DNA of 64,000 nucleotides from Pontiellaceae bacterium B12227. Its GTDB lineage: Bacteria; Verrucomicrobiota; Kiritimatiellia; Kiritimatiellales; Pontiellaceae. The translations under genes and the position numbers were made by a program. The notes under the pieces are model-generated. The model ran no database searches and was not told the origin of the DNA. It worked only from the letters and a program-made list of their open reading frames with translations. Below are positions 1-9,379 of this stretch, in pieces. The stretch is taken from positions 1 through 64,000 of the forward strand of contig JAROAZ010000004.1 in assembly GCA_029432775.1 (NCBI GenBank). Reading direction: 5' to 3'. Each line of letters starts with the position of its first letter. The first letter of the stretch is position 1.

Positions 1-396
1 AGCCATCAAAAGCCCAAACTCAACCGGCATTACAGCCACTCGAAACCAGCTCAGATGTTATTCATTCCTTTCATAGGTTTTTTGACAGAACCTTACCTAA
101 CAGTAAAAATAACGTTCCGATATTTTTACCATAAGCCCCGAACAAAACTCAGACCATATTTTTATACAACTTTCTTTATGTTTCTATTATTATTATTTAA
201 ATCACATTAGAAAAAAATACTTTAACTCAACTGCAGGTTGGTAAAATTAAGTTTTGAGTGTACCAACAATGGCATGACGCATCGGACAGCAATAGTTTGT
301 CAGCCCGCAAGTAAGGTTCTGGGATCGTTGCTCACCAGCGTAACCGTGTCGGTCTGGAGATCGATTCTCCCTCGACTTTCCGACACTCCCAGATTT
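1..396. other. AT-rich stretch with no gene seen
   Basis: I see no convincing coding frame here. Bases 80-240 are strongly AT-rich. A TTGACA at 82-87 is followed 16 bases later by TAAAAA, which could be a weak plus-strand promoter, but nothing recognisable lies downstream of it; the next gene runs on the opposite strand and ends at 397. No clear terminator hairpin with a T-run was found behind that gene. Confidence 0.4.
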
Positions 397-1944
397 TTAT
401 ACCAACAGGTCGTCTTCTTCCGGTTCGTGATGCTTTTCGGCAAGACGCTTTGGATCCCACTTAAAGTGGCTGAGGATGAAGGAAACCAGACGGGTGGCGA
501 AGAGGATACCGCCACCGATGAAGAGCAGGGCTTTTACGCTGTAGCCTTCGTACCGATCTGAAAACTCATTCAGCAGGGCTCCGCCTACAATAACAATGAG
601 CATGATCGGGGTGACAAACCGGATGGCAATATCCCACACAACCGACAGCTTCACGTTACTGACAGAATTCACATGCTTTCGCATTACACCTGATTTGAGC
701 ACCCAGCCAATCAGCATGCATTCCAGAATGCCGCCAAGTACCAGCGCATAGTTGTTAATGAAATGGTCCACGATATCGAGGATCCACAGGCCGGCGCGGG
801 TGGTGAAGACAATGCTTCCCAACAGGCCGAGTCCGCAGATGATGGAGGTGGCTTTTTTGCGCGAGATTTTAAACTTATCGCAGATTGAGCAGGAGAAGGC
901 TTCGGTGAGCGAGATACCGGAAGAAAGACCGGCTACGATCAGAACGAGAAAGAAGAGAGCACCAAAAATGGCATTGCCACCGGGCAGTTGGTTGATGGCC
1001 TCCGGATAGACCACAAACGCCAGGCCCGGGCCGGCTTTGATGGCCTCCCCGAACGGCACGCCTTTGGCCTGCGCCATATAACCGATGGTACCGAAAACGG
1101 CAAAGCCTGTGATGAACGAATAGAGGCAGTTAAGCACGCAGGTGGTGAGCGCGTTGCCGACGATGTCGGTCTTTTTCGGCAGATAGCTGGCGTAGGTGAT
1201 CATGATGCCGAAGCCGAGGGAGAGCGTGAAGAAGATCTGACCGAAGGCGGCGACCCAGACTTTACGGCCAGCAGCTGTCATGATGTCTATTTTTGAAAAG
1301 TCGCAGTGAAGATAGTGATTTTTAATGGCATCCCAGGCCCCTTCCAGCTGCAGCGACCAACCAACCAGCACCAGTGTGAGCACAAAAAGAAGTGGCATGA
1401 AAATCATACTCGCCTTTTCAATGCCGTGGCTGACTTCGCGATAACAGATGGCCCAGATGATGCCCCAAGTCAGGACCGTTCCTCCAAGGATTGGAAGCCG
1501 GATGCCACCCAGGGCAAAAGGATTCTGTCCGTCGCTCACCTTCAGAAAGTCGTTGAAGAAAAAGGCGGCGGTGTCTTCTCCCCAGGACAGGTTGAAGGAG
1601 AAGCAGAAATAGTTCATGCACCAGCCGATGACGGCGGCATAGAACAGATTGATGCCAAAGAAAGCAACAACGGGCATCCACCAACCGAGGGGTTCCCAGA
1701 GCGGGTGAACACGGGCAAATGCAAGCGGAGGCGATGCTTTTTCCCGATGCCCGAGGGCATATTCGAGAATCATCAGCGGAATGCCGGCGACAATCAGAGC
1801 CACGACATAGGGAACCAGAAAGGCTCCACCGCCGTTTTCATAGGCCATATAGCCAAAACGCCAGATGTTTCCGAGCCCGACCGCCGATCCAATGGCGGCC
1901 AGCAGGAAACCGACCTTACTGCCCCACAGACTCCGATTCGCCAT
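397..1944 (-). CDS. SLC6-family sodium-dependent transporter
   Basis: A 515-residue polytopic membrane protein of the neurotransmitter:sodium symporter (SNF/SLC6) family, which imports amino acids or related amines together with Na+. The diagnostic start is visible: a Trp-Gly-Ser-Lys motif, then a first helix with the unwound Na+-site sequence AAIGSAVGLGNIWRFG (about residues 16-31), followed by about eleven hydrophobic segments. The length fits bacterial members of the LeuT/MhsT/TnaT type. The ATG at 1944 has a purine-rich GGAAGAGG upstream. The substrate cannot be read from sequence. It is immediately upstream of nothing obviously related: infA follows on the same strand side with a separate ribosome binding site. 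Confidence 0.93.
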   Translation of the reverse strand: MANRSLWGSKVGFLLAAIGSAVGLGNIWRFGYMAYENGGGAFLVPYVVALIVAGIPLMILEYALGHREKASPPLAFARVHPLWEPLGWWMPVVAFFGINLFYAAVIGWCMNYFCFSFNLSWGEDTAAFFFNDFLKVSDGQNPFALGGIRLPILGGTVLTWGIIWAICYREVSHGIEKASMIFMPLLFVLTLVLVGWSLQLEGAWDAIKNHYLHCDFSKIDIMTAAGRKVWVAAFGQIFFTLSLGFGIMITYASYLPKKTDIVGNALTTCVLNCLYSFITGFAVFGTIGYMAQAKGVPFGEAIKAGPGLAFVVYPEAINQLPGGNAIFGALFFLVLIVAGLSSGISLTEAFSCSICDKFKISRKKATSIICGLGLLGSIVFTTRAGLWILDIVDHFINNYALVLGGILECMLIGWVLKSGVMRKHVNSVSNVKLSVVWDIAIRFVTPIMLIVIVGGALLNEFSDRYEGYSVKALLFIGGGILFATRLVSFILSHFKWDPKRLAEKHHEPEEDDLLV

Positions 1945-1956
1945 AAACCTCTTCCG

Positions 1957-2178
1957 CTAGTTGCGGTGACGGAACGTGATGCGGCCTTTTTCCAGATCGT
2001 ATGGGGAAATTTCGACGGTTACTTTGTCGCCCACCGCAATACGAATAAAGTGCTTACGCATTTTGCCTGAAATATGGGCCAGAATTTCGTGCCCGTTTTC
2101 CAATTCAACCCGATACATAGTCGCAGGAAGTACCTTTTTTACAACGCCTTCTGCTTCGATTGATTCCTCTTTAGCCAT
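1957..2178 (-). CDS. infA: translation initiation factor IF-1
   Basis: A 73-residue OB-fold protein that binds the ribosomal A site during initiation. The sequence is typical along its length, from [11 protein letters not shown] through [16 protein letters not shown] to the terminal GRITFRHRN. The ATG at 2178 is chosen over an upstream in-frame start because a perfect AAGGAG lies seven bases before it and family members begin MAKE. It ends in a TAG codon; this shows that amber is an ordinary stop in this organism, which matters for the interrupted ACP gene at 29.5-29.8 kb. Confidence 0.97.
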   Translation of the reverse strand: MAKEESIEAEGVVKKVLPATMYRVELENGHEILAHISGKMRKHFIRIAVGDKVTVEISPYDLEKGRITFRHRN

Positions 2179-2264
2179 AGAAATACTCCTTAAAATTAAC
2201 AAAGCGAGCATGCTACACGCTTAAAATCCGTTTGCAACCCTAAGGATTAGCCCTTTTAGCAATA

Positions 2265-4220
2265 TTATAGATCCCTGCGCTTCTCAATCAGCTGTTCAAC
2301 CACCGACGGATCGGCCAATGTGGAGACATCCCCGAGGTTCTCCGTCTCCAGACTGGCGATTTTACGAAGGATTCGTCGCATAATTTTTCCGGAGCGCGTT
2401 TTCGGCAGGCCGGGCGCAATTAGAATCTGATCCGGAACCGCGATCGGACCGATGTGCGTCCGGACTTCGTTCCTCAGTTCACCTATCAGTTCGGCATCGT
2501 CGTCAAAGCCTTCTTTCAGCAGGACATAAGCAAAAATCCCCTGCCCTTTGACTTCGTGCGGGAAGCCGACCACGGCCGCTTCCGCACATCCCGGATGGCT
2601 GACCAATGCGCTTTCCACTTCAGCCGTGCCCATTCGATGTCCGGAAACATTGATGACGTCATCCACGCGTCCGGTGATCCAATAATAGCCGTCTTCATCG
2701 CGTTTACATCCGTCACCGGTCAGATAATAGCCGGGGAATGGATTGAGATAGGTTTGTTCGAAGCGCTGATGATCGCCCTGGATCGTGCGCGCCATGGCCG
2801 GCCACGGACTCTTGATGGCCAGCAGGCCGGACACGCCGTTTCCTTCCACTTCATTACCTTTCTCATCGAGCAGCACCGGTTCAATACCGAAAAAGGGAAA
2901 CGTTGCTGAACCCGGTTTGGTGGGCGTCGCCCCCGGGAGCGGCGTAATCATAATGCCGCCGGTTTCGGTCTGCCACCACGTATCGACAATGTTGCAGCGG
3001 CCTTCGCCCACCACATCATGGTACCAGTGCCAGCTTTCCGGATTGATCGGTTCGCCCACACTGCCGAGTACGCGCAAGCTGGAACTGTCGTATTTTTTTA
3101 CAAACTCATCGCCCAAACGGGCAATGGCACGGATGGCCGTGGGAGCGGTGTAGAACTGGGTAATCTTATGGCGTTCAACCATATCCCAATAGCGCCCGGC
3201 ATCGGGATAGGTCGGAATGGATTCAAACATCAGGGTTGTGGCACCGTTGGCGAGTGGGCCGTAAACCACATAACTGTGACCGGTGATCCATCCGATGTCG
3301 GCCACGCAGGCAAACACATCGTCTTCGCGGTAATCAAAAACATAGCGGTGGGTCAACATGGTATAGAGCAGGTAACCGGCGCTGGTGTGCGAAATCCCCT
3401 TCGGCTTGCCCGTCGACCCCGAGGTGTAGAGCAGGAACAGCGTATCCTCACTGCCCATATGCTCGATCGGGCAATAAGGCCGCTCGTTCAGCATGGCCGC
3501 CCCGAGATCAATATCGCGCGGCTCATAGAAAGGGACTTTTGCACCGGTATGGCGCACCATAAACACGTGTTTGACCGTCGGACAGGCCATAACGGCTTCG
3601 TCGACCGGACGTTTGAGCGGAATGACTTTGCGCCCGCGCATCCCTTCATCGGCGGTAATAACGGCCCGGCAGCGCGCATCCTGAATCCGGTCACGCAGGG
3701 CCTCGGCGCTGAAGCCGGCAAAAACCACATTATGCACCGCACCGATTCGGGCACACGCCAGCATGGCAAAAGCGGCTTCGGGAATCATCGGCATGTAGAT
3801 GGCCACGCGGTCGCCTTTGCGGATGCCGTTATGACGAAGCACGTTGGCTAAACGGCATACTTCGCGGTGCAGCTCGCGATAGGTAATGCGGCGGACATTG
3901 CCCGGTTCGTCGCCCTCCCAGAGAATCGCCACCTTATCGCCGCGTGTGGCCAGATGCCGATCAACGCAGTTATGACAGACATTCAGTTTGCCACCGAGAA
4001 ACCAGGCCACCATGCCATGCTCAAAATCGCAATCGCTGACCTGTGTGAATTTATGAAACCAATCAATCTGCACTTCGGCCTGGCTGCCCCAGAACGCTTC
4101 CGGGTTTTCCAGACTCTGGGCATACATTTTTTCGTAGCTTCCCAAGGTTGGATAGAAAGAATCTTCGCTCACCCGGGCGGGCGGAGGAAAGGTGGTTACA
4201 CCGTCAGTTTGATCTGCCAT
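2265..4220 (-). CDS. acs: acetyl-CoA synthetase (AMP-forming)
   Basis: A 651-residue cytosolic enzyme that activates acetate to acetyl-CoA through acetyl-AMP. It has the full-length Acs architecture: an N-terminal ACAS_N region (about 25-85), the adenylation P-loop [11 protein letters not shown] near residue 265, the core WWQTETGG motif near 415, and the C-terminal [14 protein letters not shown] (near 610) whose lysine is the conserved acetylation-regulated catalytic residue. The length matches the family (about 650). The ATG at 4220 is the natural start. It stands alone between infA and the PilT-like gene; no acetyltransferase regulator is adjacent. Confidence 0.97.
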   Translation of the reverse strand: MADQTDGVTTFPPPARVSEDSFYPTLGSYEKMYAQSLENPEAFWGSQAEVQIDWFHKFTQVSDCDFEHGMVAWFLGGKLNVCHNCVDRHLATRGDKVAILWEGDEPGNVRRITYRELHREVCRLANVLRHNGIRKGDRVAIYMPMIPEAAFAMLACARIGAVHNVVFAGFSAEALRDRIQDARCRAVITADEGMRGRKVIPLKRPVDEAVMACPTVKHVFMVRHTGAKVPFYEPRDIDLGAAMLNERPYCPIEHMGSEDTLFLLYTSGSTGKPKGISHTSAGYLLYTMLTHRYVFDYREDDVFACVADIGWITGHSYVVYGPLANGATTLMFESIPTYPDAGRYWDMVERHKITQFYTAPTAIRAIARLGDEFVKKYDSSSLRVLGSVGEPINPESWHWYHDVVGEGRCNIVDTWWQTETGGIMITPLPGATPTKPGSATFPFFGIEPVLLDEKGNEVEGNGVSGLLAIKSPWPAMARTIQGDHQRFEQTYLNPFPGYYLTGDGCKRDEDGYYWITGRVDDVINVSGHRMGTAEVESALVSHPGCAEAAVVGFPHEVKGQGIFAYVLLKEGFDDDAELIGELRNEVRTHIGPIAVPDQILIAPGLPKTRSGKIMRRILRKIASLETENLGDVSTLADPSVVEQLIEKRRDL

Positions 4221-4373
4221 GACTATATCTCCGTTTTAAATACGAAAATATATTATAATCATGATCACCATTTCAGTAAATACTTTTTCCAATCATTGGA
4301 AAACGCGGCTTCCAGAGATTGGAAAACCGCGCTTTTCGGGTCTTTCAGGTTGAGTTACTGCAATTTGCAAAAA
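4221..4373. repeat. Palindrome pair TTCCAA-N3-TTGGAA between acs and pilT
   Basis: The gap holds a perfect copy of the iterated palindrome at 4287-4302 and a degenerate copy (TTCCAGAGATTGGAAA) at 4310-4325. They are spaced 23 bases apart and separated by a CGCGGC spacer that is complementary to the CCGCG after the second copy. The pair could fold as a larger hairpin. The same two-copy arrangement with a 22-base step recurs at 44.27 and 44.56 kb. Confidence 0.75.
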
Positions 4374-5858
4374 TTACATCGTTTCTCCGCGCAGCGGAAT
4401 GCCCCGTTTATACAGATTGATATACCGTTGGATGGTCGCCATGAGCTCTTTCTGTCGGTTGGATTTAGCCACCTTGAGCGCCCGTTTACACCATTCCGTG
4501 GCCTCGCCGAAATGCGAAAGCTCAGCATAGGAAGCACTGATCAGAATTAACGTATGTGCATCATTCTGACCGGTTATATCCAGCAGTTTCTGTGCATATT
4601 CCAGAGATTCGTGGCCATTACGCTCATCCGGATTTTCATCCGTCGCAAGAATGGTAATGAGCTCCTGAAGGGCTTTCACTTCGCGCGGATTAATGGAGAG
4701 TTTTTTCCGGGCCTTTTCGCTCTTGGAAGCATTTTCATTCTCGTCCATTTGCATATCAATGTCATCCAGTGCTGATAACGTCAGGTCCAGCGGAATATCG
4801 GCCTCTTCGAACTTTTTCTTAAGGAAAGCCTTATCAATGGCGTTGGTATACGCTTCTTCCGGAGAAATGACCTCCCTCTTTACGAGGCTCAGCAAGTCGT
4901 CCGCAAAAGTACACATCCCGACATTTTTACCGGTTTGCATGATTGAGGGAATCTGATGGGTTTTTCCTTCCCGGATATTGGCGGAAACCGCCGGGGTGAC
5001 CACCAGAATTTCGCAGGAAGCAATACGCCCGCCGCCAATACGTTTACAAAGGGTCTGCGCAATAACGCCCTGGAGCGAGTCGGCAAGCATGGTGCGAATC
5101 TGATTCTGCCGGTCGGCAGGAAATTTATCGATAATACGGTCTACTGTGGTAGCGGCGGTATTGGTATGTAATGTACCGAAAACCAAGTGACCGGTTTCCG
5201 CCGTTTCAATGGCAATTTCCATGGTCTCGAGGTCACGCAGCTCTCCCACAAGAACAATGTCCGGGTCTTCGCGCAAGGCAGCGCGAAGGGCATTGGAGAA
5301 GCTTTTCGTATGCACATGCACTTCGCGCTGGTTTACCAGACAGCCCAGCGAACGATGCTTGAATTCCACCGGATCCTCAACTGTAATTAAGTGCTGCCGG
5401 CGGGTACGGTTGATGAGATCCACCATCGCGGCCAGCGTGGTGGATTTACCACTACCGGTCGGACCGGTGACAATCACCAAGCCTTTGTTCAAAAAACAAA
5501 ATGAGCGAACTCCTTCCGGAATATTCAGTTCCTCAAAAGTGGGAACCCGGGAAGGAATCTGTCGCATAACACTGCCGATACCTTCATGATCGTAAAAGAT
5601 ATTTACACGAAAACGGGCCGCGCCCGGCAGCTCATAGGCAAAGTCGGTATCCCAGGACTCTTCGAGCTCTTCAATATTACGATCCGGTATAAACTCGTAG
5701 AGCAACTCCTTCAGCTCTTCTTCTGTAAACTTCTCAGTACCACGTTCAAACTGCATTTCCCCATCTACGCGATAGCAGGGCTGGTGGTTGGAAGACAGGT
5801 GAATATCGCTGGCGCCTTTTTCCAGCATTTGCTCAAGATACTGATCAATTCGTCTCAT
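4374..5858 (-). CDS. PilT/PilU-like type IV pilus retraction ATPase with C-terminal extension
   Basis: A 494-residue cytoplasmic hexameric ATPase of the GspE/PilT family, expected to power pilus retraction. It starts with the PilT-type GASDIHLSS segment (residues 15-23). The Walker A GPTGSGKST is at 132-140, followed by an Asp box (TVEDPVEF), Walker B (DPDIVLVGELRD) and the His box (GHLVFGTLHT). Normal PilT is about 345-380 residues. Here about 120 extra residues follow, including an acidic linker (about 370-395) and a helical TPR-like tail (YAQKLLDITG, ASYAELSHFGEATEWCKRAL). No other pilus genes lie in the window. The tail may mediate a partner interaction, which is inference. Confidence 0.9.
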   Translation of the reverse strand: MRRIDQYLEQMLEKGASDIHLSSNHQPCYRVDGEMQFERGTEKFTEEELKELLYEFIPDRNIEELEESWDTDFAYELPGAARFRVNIFYDHEGIGSVMRQIPSRVPTFEELNIPEGVRSFCFLNKGLVIVTGPTGSGKSTTLAAMVDLINRTRRQHLITVEDPVEFKHRSLGCLVNQREVHVHTKSFSNALRAALREDPDIVLVGELRDLETMEIAIETAETGHLVFGTLHTNTAATTVDRIIDKFPADRQNQIRTMLADSLQGVIAQTLCKRIGGGRIASCEILVVTPAVSANIREGKTHQIPSIMQTGKNVGMCTFADDLLSLVKREVISPEEAYTNAIDKAFLKKKFEEADIPLDLTLSALDDIDMQMDENENASKSEKARKKLSINPREVKALQELITILATDENPDERNGHESLEYAQKLLDITGQNDAHTLILISASYAELSHFGEATEWCKRALKVAKSNRQKELMATIQRYINLYKRGIPLRGETM

Positions 5859-5933
5859 ATATAATCCTCAAATTAGCTCACTATAAGAAGCATCTTCAGT
5901 GCCACAGTTCCTCCATAGCGAAGAAAAGAGGAA

Positions 5934-8186
5934 TTACTTTTGATTCCGGATCTCAGCCTGAATGGTTCGGCTCAGTTCGCGCCAATCAATCGGCTTTGCC
6001 ATGTAGGCTGCATGGCCGAGATCTTTCAGGTTTTCACCTTCGACCTTTTCCATATAGCCGCTGCACAGGATCGCCGGAATATCAGCACGGATTTCCAGTA
6101 CGGATTTGATGAGTTCATGACCGTTGGTCTCGGGCATGCTGTAGTCCGTCACCAGCACATCAAAGTTGGCAGGGTCCAATTTAAAGGTTTCCAAAGCACG
6201 GCGACCGTTCGTTGCAGTAACAACAGTATACCCGTACGACTCCAGAATTTCGCGCCCCATGGAAAGTACGGTTTCGTCATCGTCCACAAACAGCACCTGC
6301 CCATGCCCCTCCGGGGTGGACAGCACCTCAGCCTTTTCCTGCTTTTCAACGGAATCCATCAATAAGGGAAAATACAGCGTAAAGGTGGTTCCCTCACCTT
6401 CCTGACTCGCCACATTAATAATGCCGCGATGCTTCCTGACGATCCCGTGGACAATGGAGAGGCCGAACCCCGTCCCTTCCTCTTTTTTCTTTGTGGTAAA
6501 ATAAGGCTCAAATATTCGTTCAACAACATCAGCCGGTATACCGCATCCCGTATCAGCAACAGTTATACAGGCATAATATCCCGGATCTAAATCAACGGGT
6601 TGGTCCTCGGACTTACCGGCCAGAATTTCAACCTGCTTCAGGCTCACGTTAAGTTTTCCGCTGCGCTCTTCACCCAGTGCATGAGCTGCGTTGGTGCACA
6701 GATTAATCATCACCTGCTGGATCTGAGTTGTATCCCCGAGAATGGCACCGCAGGCCGGATCGATGTCCTGTTCCAGCACAATACTTTTCTTCATGGTGGT
6801 CTGCACCATACTGAGCGAGTCTTCGATGATGGACTGAAGTTCCAGGGAGTGGAACTCCTGCTCTTCCTGTCGGCTGAACGTCAGGATCTGCCGAACCAGT
6901 TTAGTGGCACGGTCTCCCGCCTTAACAATCTCCTTCAGATAACCGTAGACTTTACCATCTTCCTCAACCGAATTCATGCAGAGCGCCACATATCCGAGAA
7001 TGGCGGTCAGAATATTATTAAAGTCGTGGGAAACCCCGCCGGCCAGCTCCCCGATGGCATTCATTTTCTGCTGTTGGCGAAGGTGTTTTTCAATTTCACG
7101 TTCCTGGGTAATATCACGGCTGATCGCAACATAGTTGATCATGTTGTCGCCTTCACCCCGAATCGGATAGATGACCGCCTCCTCAATGTAGAGCGTTCCA
7201 TCCTTCTTCTTATTCGTCAGTTCACCCGCCCACGTTTTCCCGTTCGAAATCGTACTCCAGAGATTATCGAAAAATGCGGCGTCATGCTTATCACTTTGCA
7301 ACAGGTCGGGTTTTTTACCGATGACCGCATCCTGACTGTAGCCGGAAGTGGTTTCAAAGGCCGCATTCACATACTGAATAACGCCATCCACATCCGTAAT
7401 CATGATCGATTCCGTAGACTGTTCAACGGCCACAGCAAGCTTTCTGAGTTCCTGTTCCATTTCCATGCGCTTAGTCAGGTCCCGACTGATTCCAATCATC
7501 CCGGTCGATCCGGCAGCCGATTCCAGATAAGGCATTTTCACCGTTTCATGATAAACCTGATTCCCTTTTGCATCGGTTACCCACCCCTCGGTTTCAATGG
7601 GCGCGGCATTAGCCAGCACCCGAAGATCTTCCATATGAGTTTTCTTTGCCTGATGATCCGGCAGCACCTCAGATGCGGTGCGTGAATAGATCTGGTCGGC
7701 ATCGGTGCCGACAAACCGGGCATAAGCAGAGTTACACCCGAGATAAAGACCCCGGCTGTCTTTCACATAAATCGGATCAGGAATGGAATCAATCAGACAG
7801 TACAGCAACGCCTGCTGCTCCACTAAACGGCGACCCACCTGAATACGAGCGAGCAGCTCTCCGCTATCGAACGGCTTTTTAATAAAGTCATCTGCACCAG
7901 CGGCAAAACCTTCCAGCACGTCTTCTTTGTCCGATTTCGCCGTCAGGAGAATCATATAGAGCGGAATGGCACTGTCTATCTCACGGATCTTTCGGCAGAG
8001 ATCGATTCCACTGATTCCCGGCATCATCCAGTCGAGCAAAGCCAGCTTCGGGGCATCATCCTGCTGCAGAATTTCCCACGCCACATCCCCGTTTTCAGCG
8101 GCAATCACCTCATAACCGGCTTTCGTGAGTGTTTTCTTCAGCAGGGTTCGAGAGAACGCATTGTCCTCGGCAATCAGAATTTTCAT
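5934..8186 (-). CDS. hybrid sensor histidine kinase with two receiver domains and PAS domains
   Basis: A soluble 750-residue signalling protein without membrane segments. Domain order: an N-terminal receiver (about 1-120, phospho-acceptor in LALLDWMMPG), two PAS domains (about 130-250 and 258-375), HisKA with the H-box GGVSHDFNNILTAILG near 390, HATPase (NLCTNAAHAL, DTGCGIP, GTGFGLSIV), and a C-terminal receiver (LVTDYSMPETNG). The ATG at 8186 is preferred to a TTG one codon earlier; GGAG lies eight bases upstream. No DNA-binding domain is present and no dedicated response regulator is adjacent, so output is probably through the second receiver or a distant partner. Confidence 0.93.
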   Translation of the reverse strand: MKILIAEDNAFSRTLLKKTLTKAGYEVIAAENGDVAWEILQQDDAPKLALLDWMMPGISGIDLCRKIREIDSAIPLYMILLTAKSDKEDVLEGFAAGADDFIKKPFDSGELLARIQVGRRLVEQQALLYCLIDSIPDPIYVKDSRGLYLGCNSAYARFVGTDADQIYSRTASEVLPDHQAKKTHMEDLRVLANAAPIETEGWVTDAKGNQVYHETVKMPYLESAAGSTGMIGISRDLTKRMEMEQELRKLAVAVEQSTESIMITDVDGVIQYVNAAFETTSGYSQDAVIGKKPDLLQSDKHDAAFFDNLWSTISNGKTWAGELTNKKKDGTLYIEEAVIYPIRGEGDNMINYVAISRDITQEREIEKHLRQQQKMNAIGELAGGVSHDFNNILTAILGYVALCMNSVEEDGKVYGYLKEIVKAGDRATKLVRQILTFSRQEEQEFHSLELQSIIEDSLSMVQTTMKKSIVLEQDIDPACGAILGDTTQIQQVMINLCTNAAHALGEERSGKLNVSLKQVEILAGKSEDQPVDLDPGYYACITVADTGCGIPADVVERIFEPYFTTKKKEEGTGFGLSIVHGIVRKHRGIINVASQEGEGTTFTLYFPLLMDSVEKQEKAEVLSTPEGHGQVLFVDDDETVLSMGREILESYGYTVVTATNGRRALETFKLDPANFDVLVTDYSMPETNGHELIKSVLEIRADIPAILCSGYMEKVEGENLKDLGHAAYMAKPIDWRELSRTIQAEIRNQK

Positions 8187-8345
8187 CAACAGATCTCCAT
8201 GGGGAGCCGATACCAGCCATCTTAAAAACTACGGCTCCAATGCCGTACATAGTCGCAAATCACCGATACAGGAGCAAATGTTTTCAAGTGTAAGAGATGA
8301 TCTCAAAATCTGAATGATCAGGAAGATGATCTGTTAAAACGGAAA

Positions 8346-8377
8346 AAAGGCGCTGATCCGTAAGAATCAGCGCCTTT
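8346..8377 (-). terminator. Rho-independent terminator of tRNA-Val
   Basis: A perfect 12-base-pair stem (AAAGGCGCTGAT at 8346-8357 paired with ATCAGCGCCTTT at 8366-8377) with an 8-base loop. Read on the minus strand it lies just after the tRNA CCA end and is followed by a T-run. Confidence 0.88.
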
Positions 8378-8382
8378 CAAGG

Positions 8383-8459
8383 TGGTGAGTGATAGAGGAT
8401 TCGAACCTCCGACCCCTACCATGTCAAGGTAGTGCTCTAACCAACTGAGCTAATCACTC
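8383..8459 (-). tRNA. tRNA-Val (anticodon GAC)
   Basis: The minus strand folds into a complete cloverleaf: a 7-bp acceptor stem (GAGTGAT with ATCACTC), T8-A9, D-arm GCTC, anticodon stem CTACC/GGTAG around loop TTGACAT with anticodon GAC (bases 8423-8425), and T-arm GGAGG-TTCGAAT-CCTCT. The discriminator A is followed by a genome-encoded CCA (8383-8385). The GAC anticodon reads GUC/GUU valine codons. Confidence 0.96.
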
Positions 8460-8476
8460 TCAAAAAAGAAGAACGG

Positions 8477-8505
8477 AATATACGCAGGCCCTCTGCCCCT
8501 GTCAA
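8477..8505 (-). promoter_or_regulatory. Sigma-70-type promoter of tRNA-Val
   Basis: On the minus strand a perfect TTGACA (8500-8505) is separated by exactly 17 bases from TATATT (8477-8482). The tRNA 5' end lies about 18 bases beyond the -10 box, consistent with a short leader. Confidence 0.8.
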
Positions 8506-8533
8506 CCGGACTTGCAGTAAATTTTACGCCCGT

Positions 8534-8549
8534 TTCCAATCATTGGAAA
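8534..8549. repeat. Iterated palindrome, intergenic copy
   Basis: A perfect TTCCAATCATTGGAAA between the tRNA promoter and the 3' end of the biosynthetic cluster. The core sequence equals the copies at 4287, 12297 and 44289. Confidence 0.9.
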
Positions 8550-8614
8550 AAAGCCGGAATGCCGCATGCATCCAGAACTCCGAAGAGCTTCAGAAACCAC
8601 GAAGATGAGAGGCC

Positions 8615-9379
8615 CTAGCGGCCTAAAACGCTTGCCGCACAGGCCAGCGCCGAACCCGTTAACATGTTTCCAAAGATCGGAACCCAGGCATCATTCGCAT
8701 GCTCAAGTAAATCCGTACCGCCCTTTTCAACAAGAAAAAAGGCCGCTCCCTCTCCGGGCACATAGGCTTCGTCCGAAATCCGGCCGTCCTGAGCCACCGG
8801 AATCTTTTGCGTACAGATATATTCCATCACCGTCCCGCACTCATCGCCCGCGCCCAGCAGAACATAGTCGCAGCGGCCTTCTTCAAGCCACGCTTCCGCC
8901 AGTTCAACAGCTTGCTCAAACGGTCGATCAAAGCCCGCAACCGTCCAGGTGGGCCCCTTGATTTTCAGCGCACGGGAAATGTATGAAACCGCCGCATTAT
9001 GCACCGAGTTGGAAAAAATGGTGGGCGAAACGCCTGCATCACCGTAGTCGATGATATCGTCCTGAAACTTAAAAGTCGTGTTATGCGGCCCGAACGCCGT
9101 CGCAAAAATAATGCCTACGCGATCCGAATCCGCCACCGAAATCCCGCTGTTGCTCACTGCATCCATGGCCGCCAGCGTCGTCAGTTTTGAAAAACGATCC
9201 GCCCGGCGCATGCCTTTAAGTGCCGGATCCTTCAACGTCGACGCATCCACAAGATACGCAGGGAAAGGTGCTTCCTGAAACGGAACTTCCAGAAAGTCGG
9301 GTTCTTTCCAATCTTTGGAAAAGTCAGCTTCCGCCCCGCGGCCCCTTGTACAAACTAAACCGGTTCCTGAAATTTTCAC
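8615..9379 (-). CDS. beta-ketoacyl synthase-like protein lacking the active-site cysteine (N-terminal lobe only)
   Basis: A 254-residue protein resembling only the N-terminal thiolase-fold half of ketosynthases (type KSase_2), as found in arylpolyene clusters. It keeps the KS-like segments RADRFSKLTTLAAMDA and GEGAAFFLVEK. At the nucleophile position it reads VAGFDRP, so there is no catalytic Cys, and the C-terminal His-His half is absent. It starts with GTG in a four-base GTGA overlap with the complete ketosynthase upstream, so the two are surely co-translated. This suggests a chain-length-factor or scaffold partner of that ketosynthase (inference). It is the last gene of the cluster's long arm. 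One iterated palindrome lies within it (9306-9321). Confidence 0.8.
   Translation of the reverse strand: MKISGTGLVCTRGRGAEADFSKDWKEPDFLEVPFQEAPFPAYLVDASTLKDPALKGMRRADRFSKLTTLAAMDAVSNSGISVADSDRVGIIFATAFGPHNTTFKFQDDIIDYGDAGVSPTIFSNSVHNAAVSYISRALKIKGPTWTVAGFDRPFEQAVELAEAWLEEGRCDYVLLGAGDECGTVMEYICTQKIPVAQDGRISDEAYVPGEGAAFFLVEKGGTDLLEHANDAWVPIFGNMLTGSALACAASVLGR
9306..9321. repeat. Iterated palindrome inside the KS-like gene
   Basis: A perfect TTCCAATCTTTGGAAA, read in-frame on the minus strand as SKDWK near the protein's N-terminus, in a region poorly conserved in ketosynthases. Confidence 0.85.

Noticed and set aside
238-561. Plus-strand frame of about 107 codons at the left end
   Set aside because: Overlaps the 3' end of the SLC6 gene, has no ribosome binding site and no protein-like composition.
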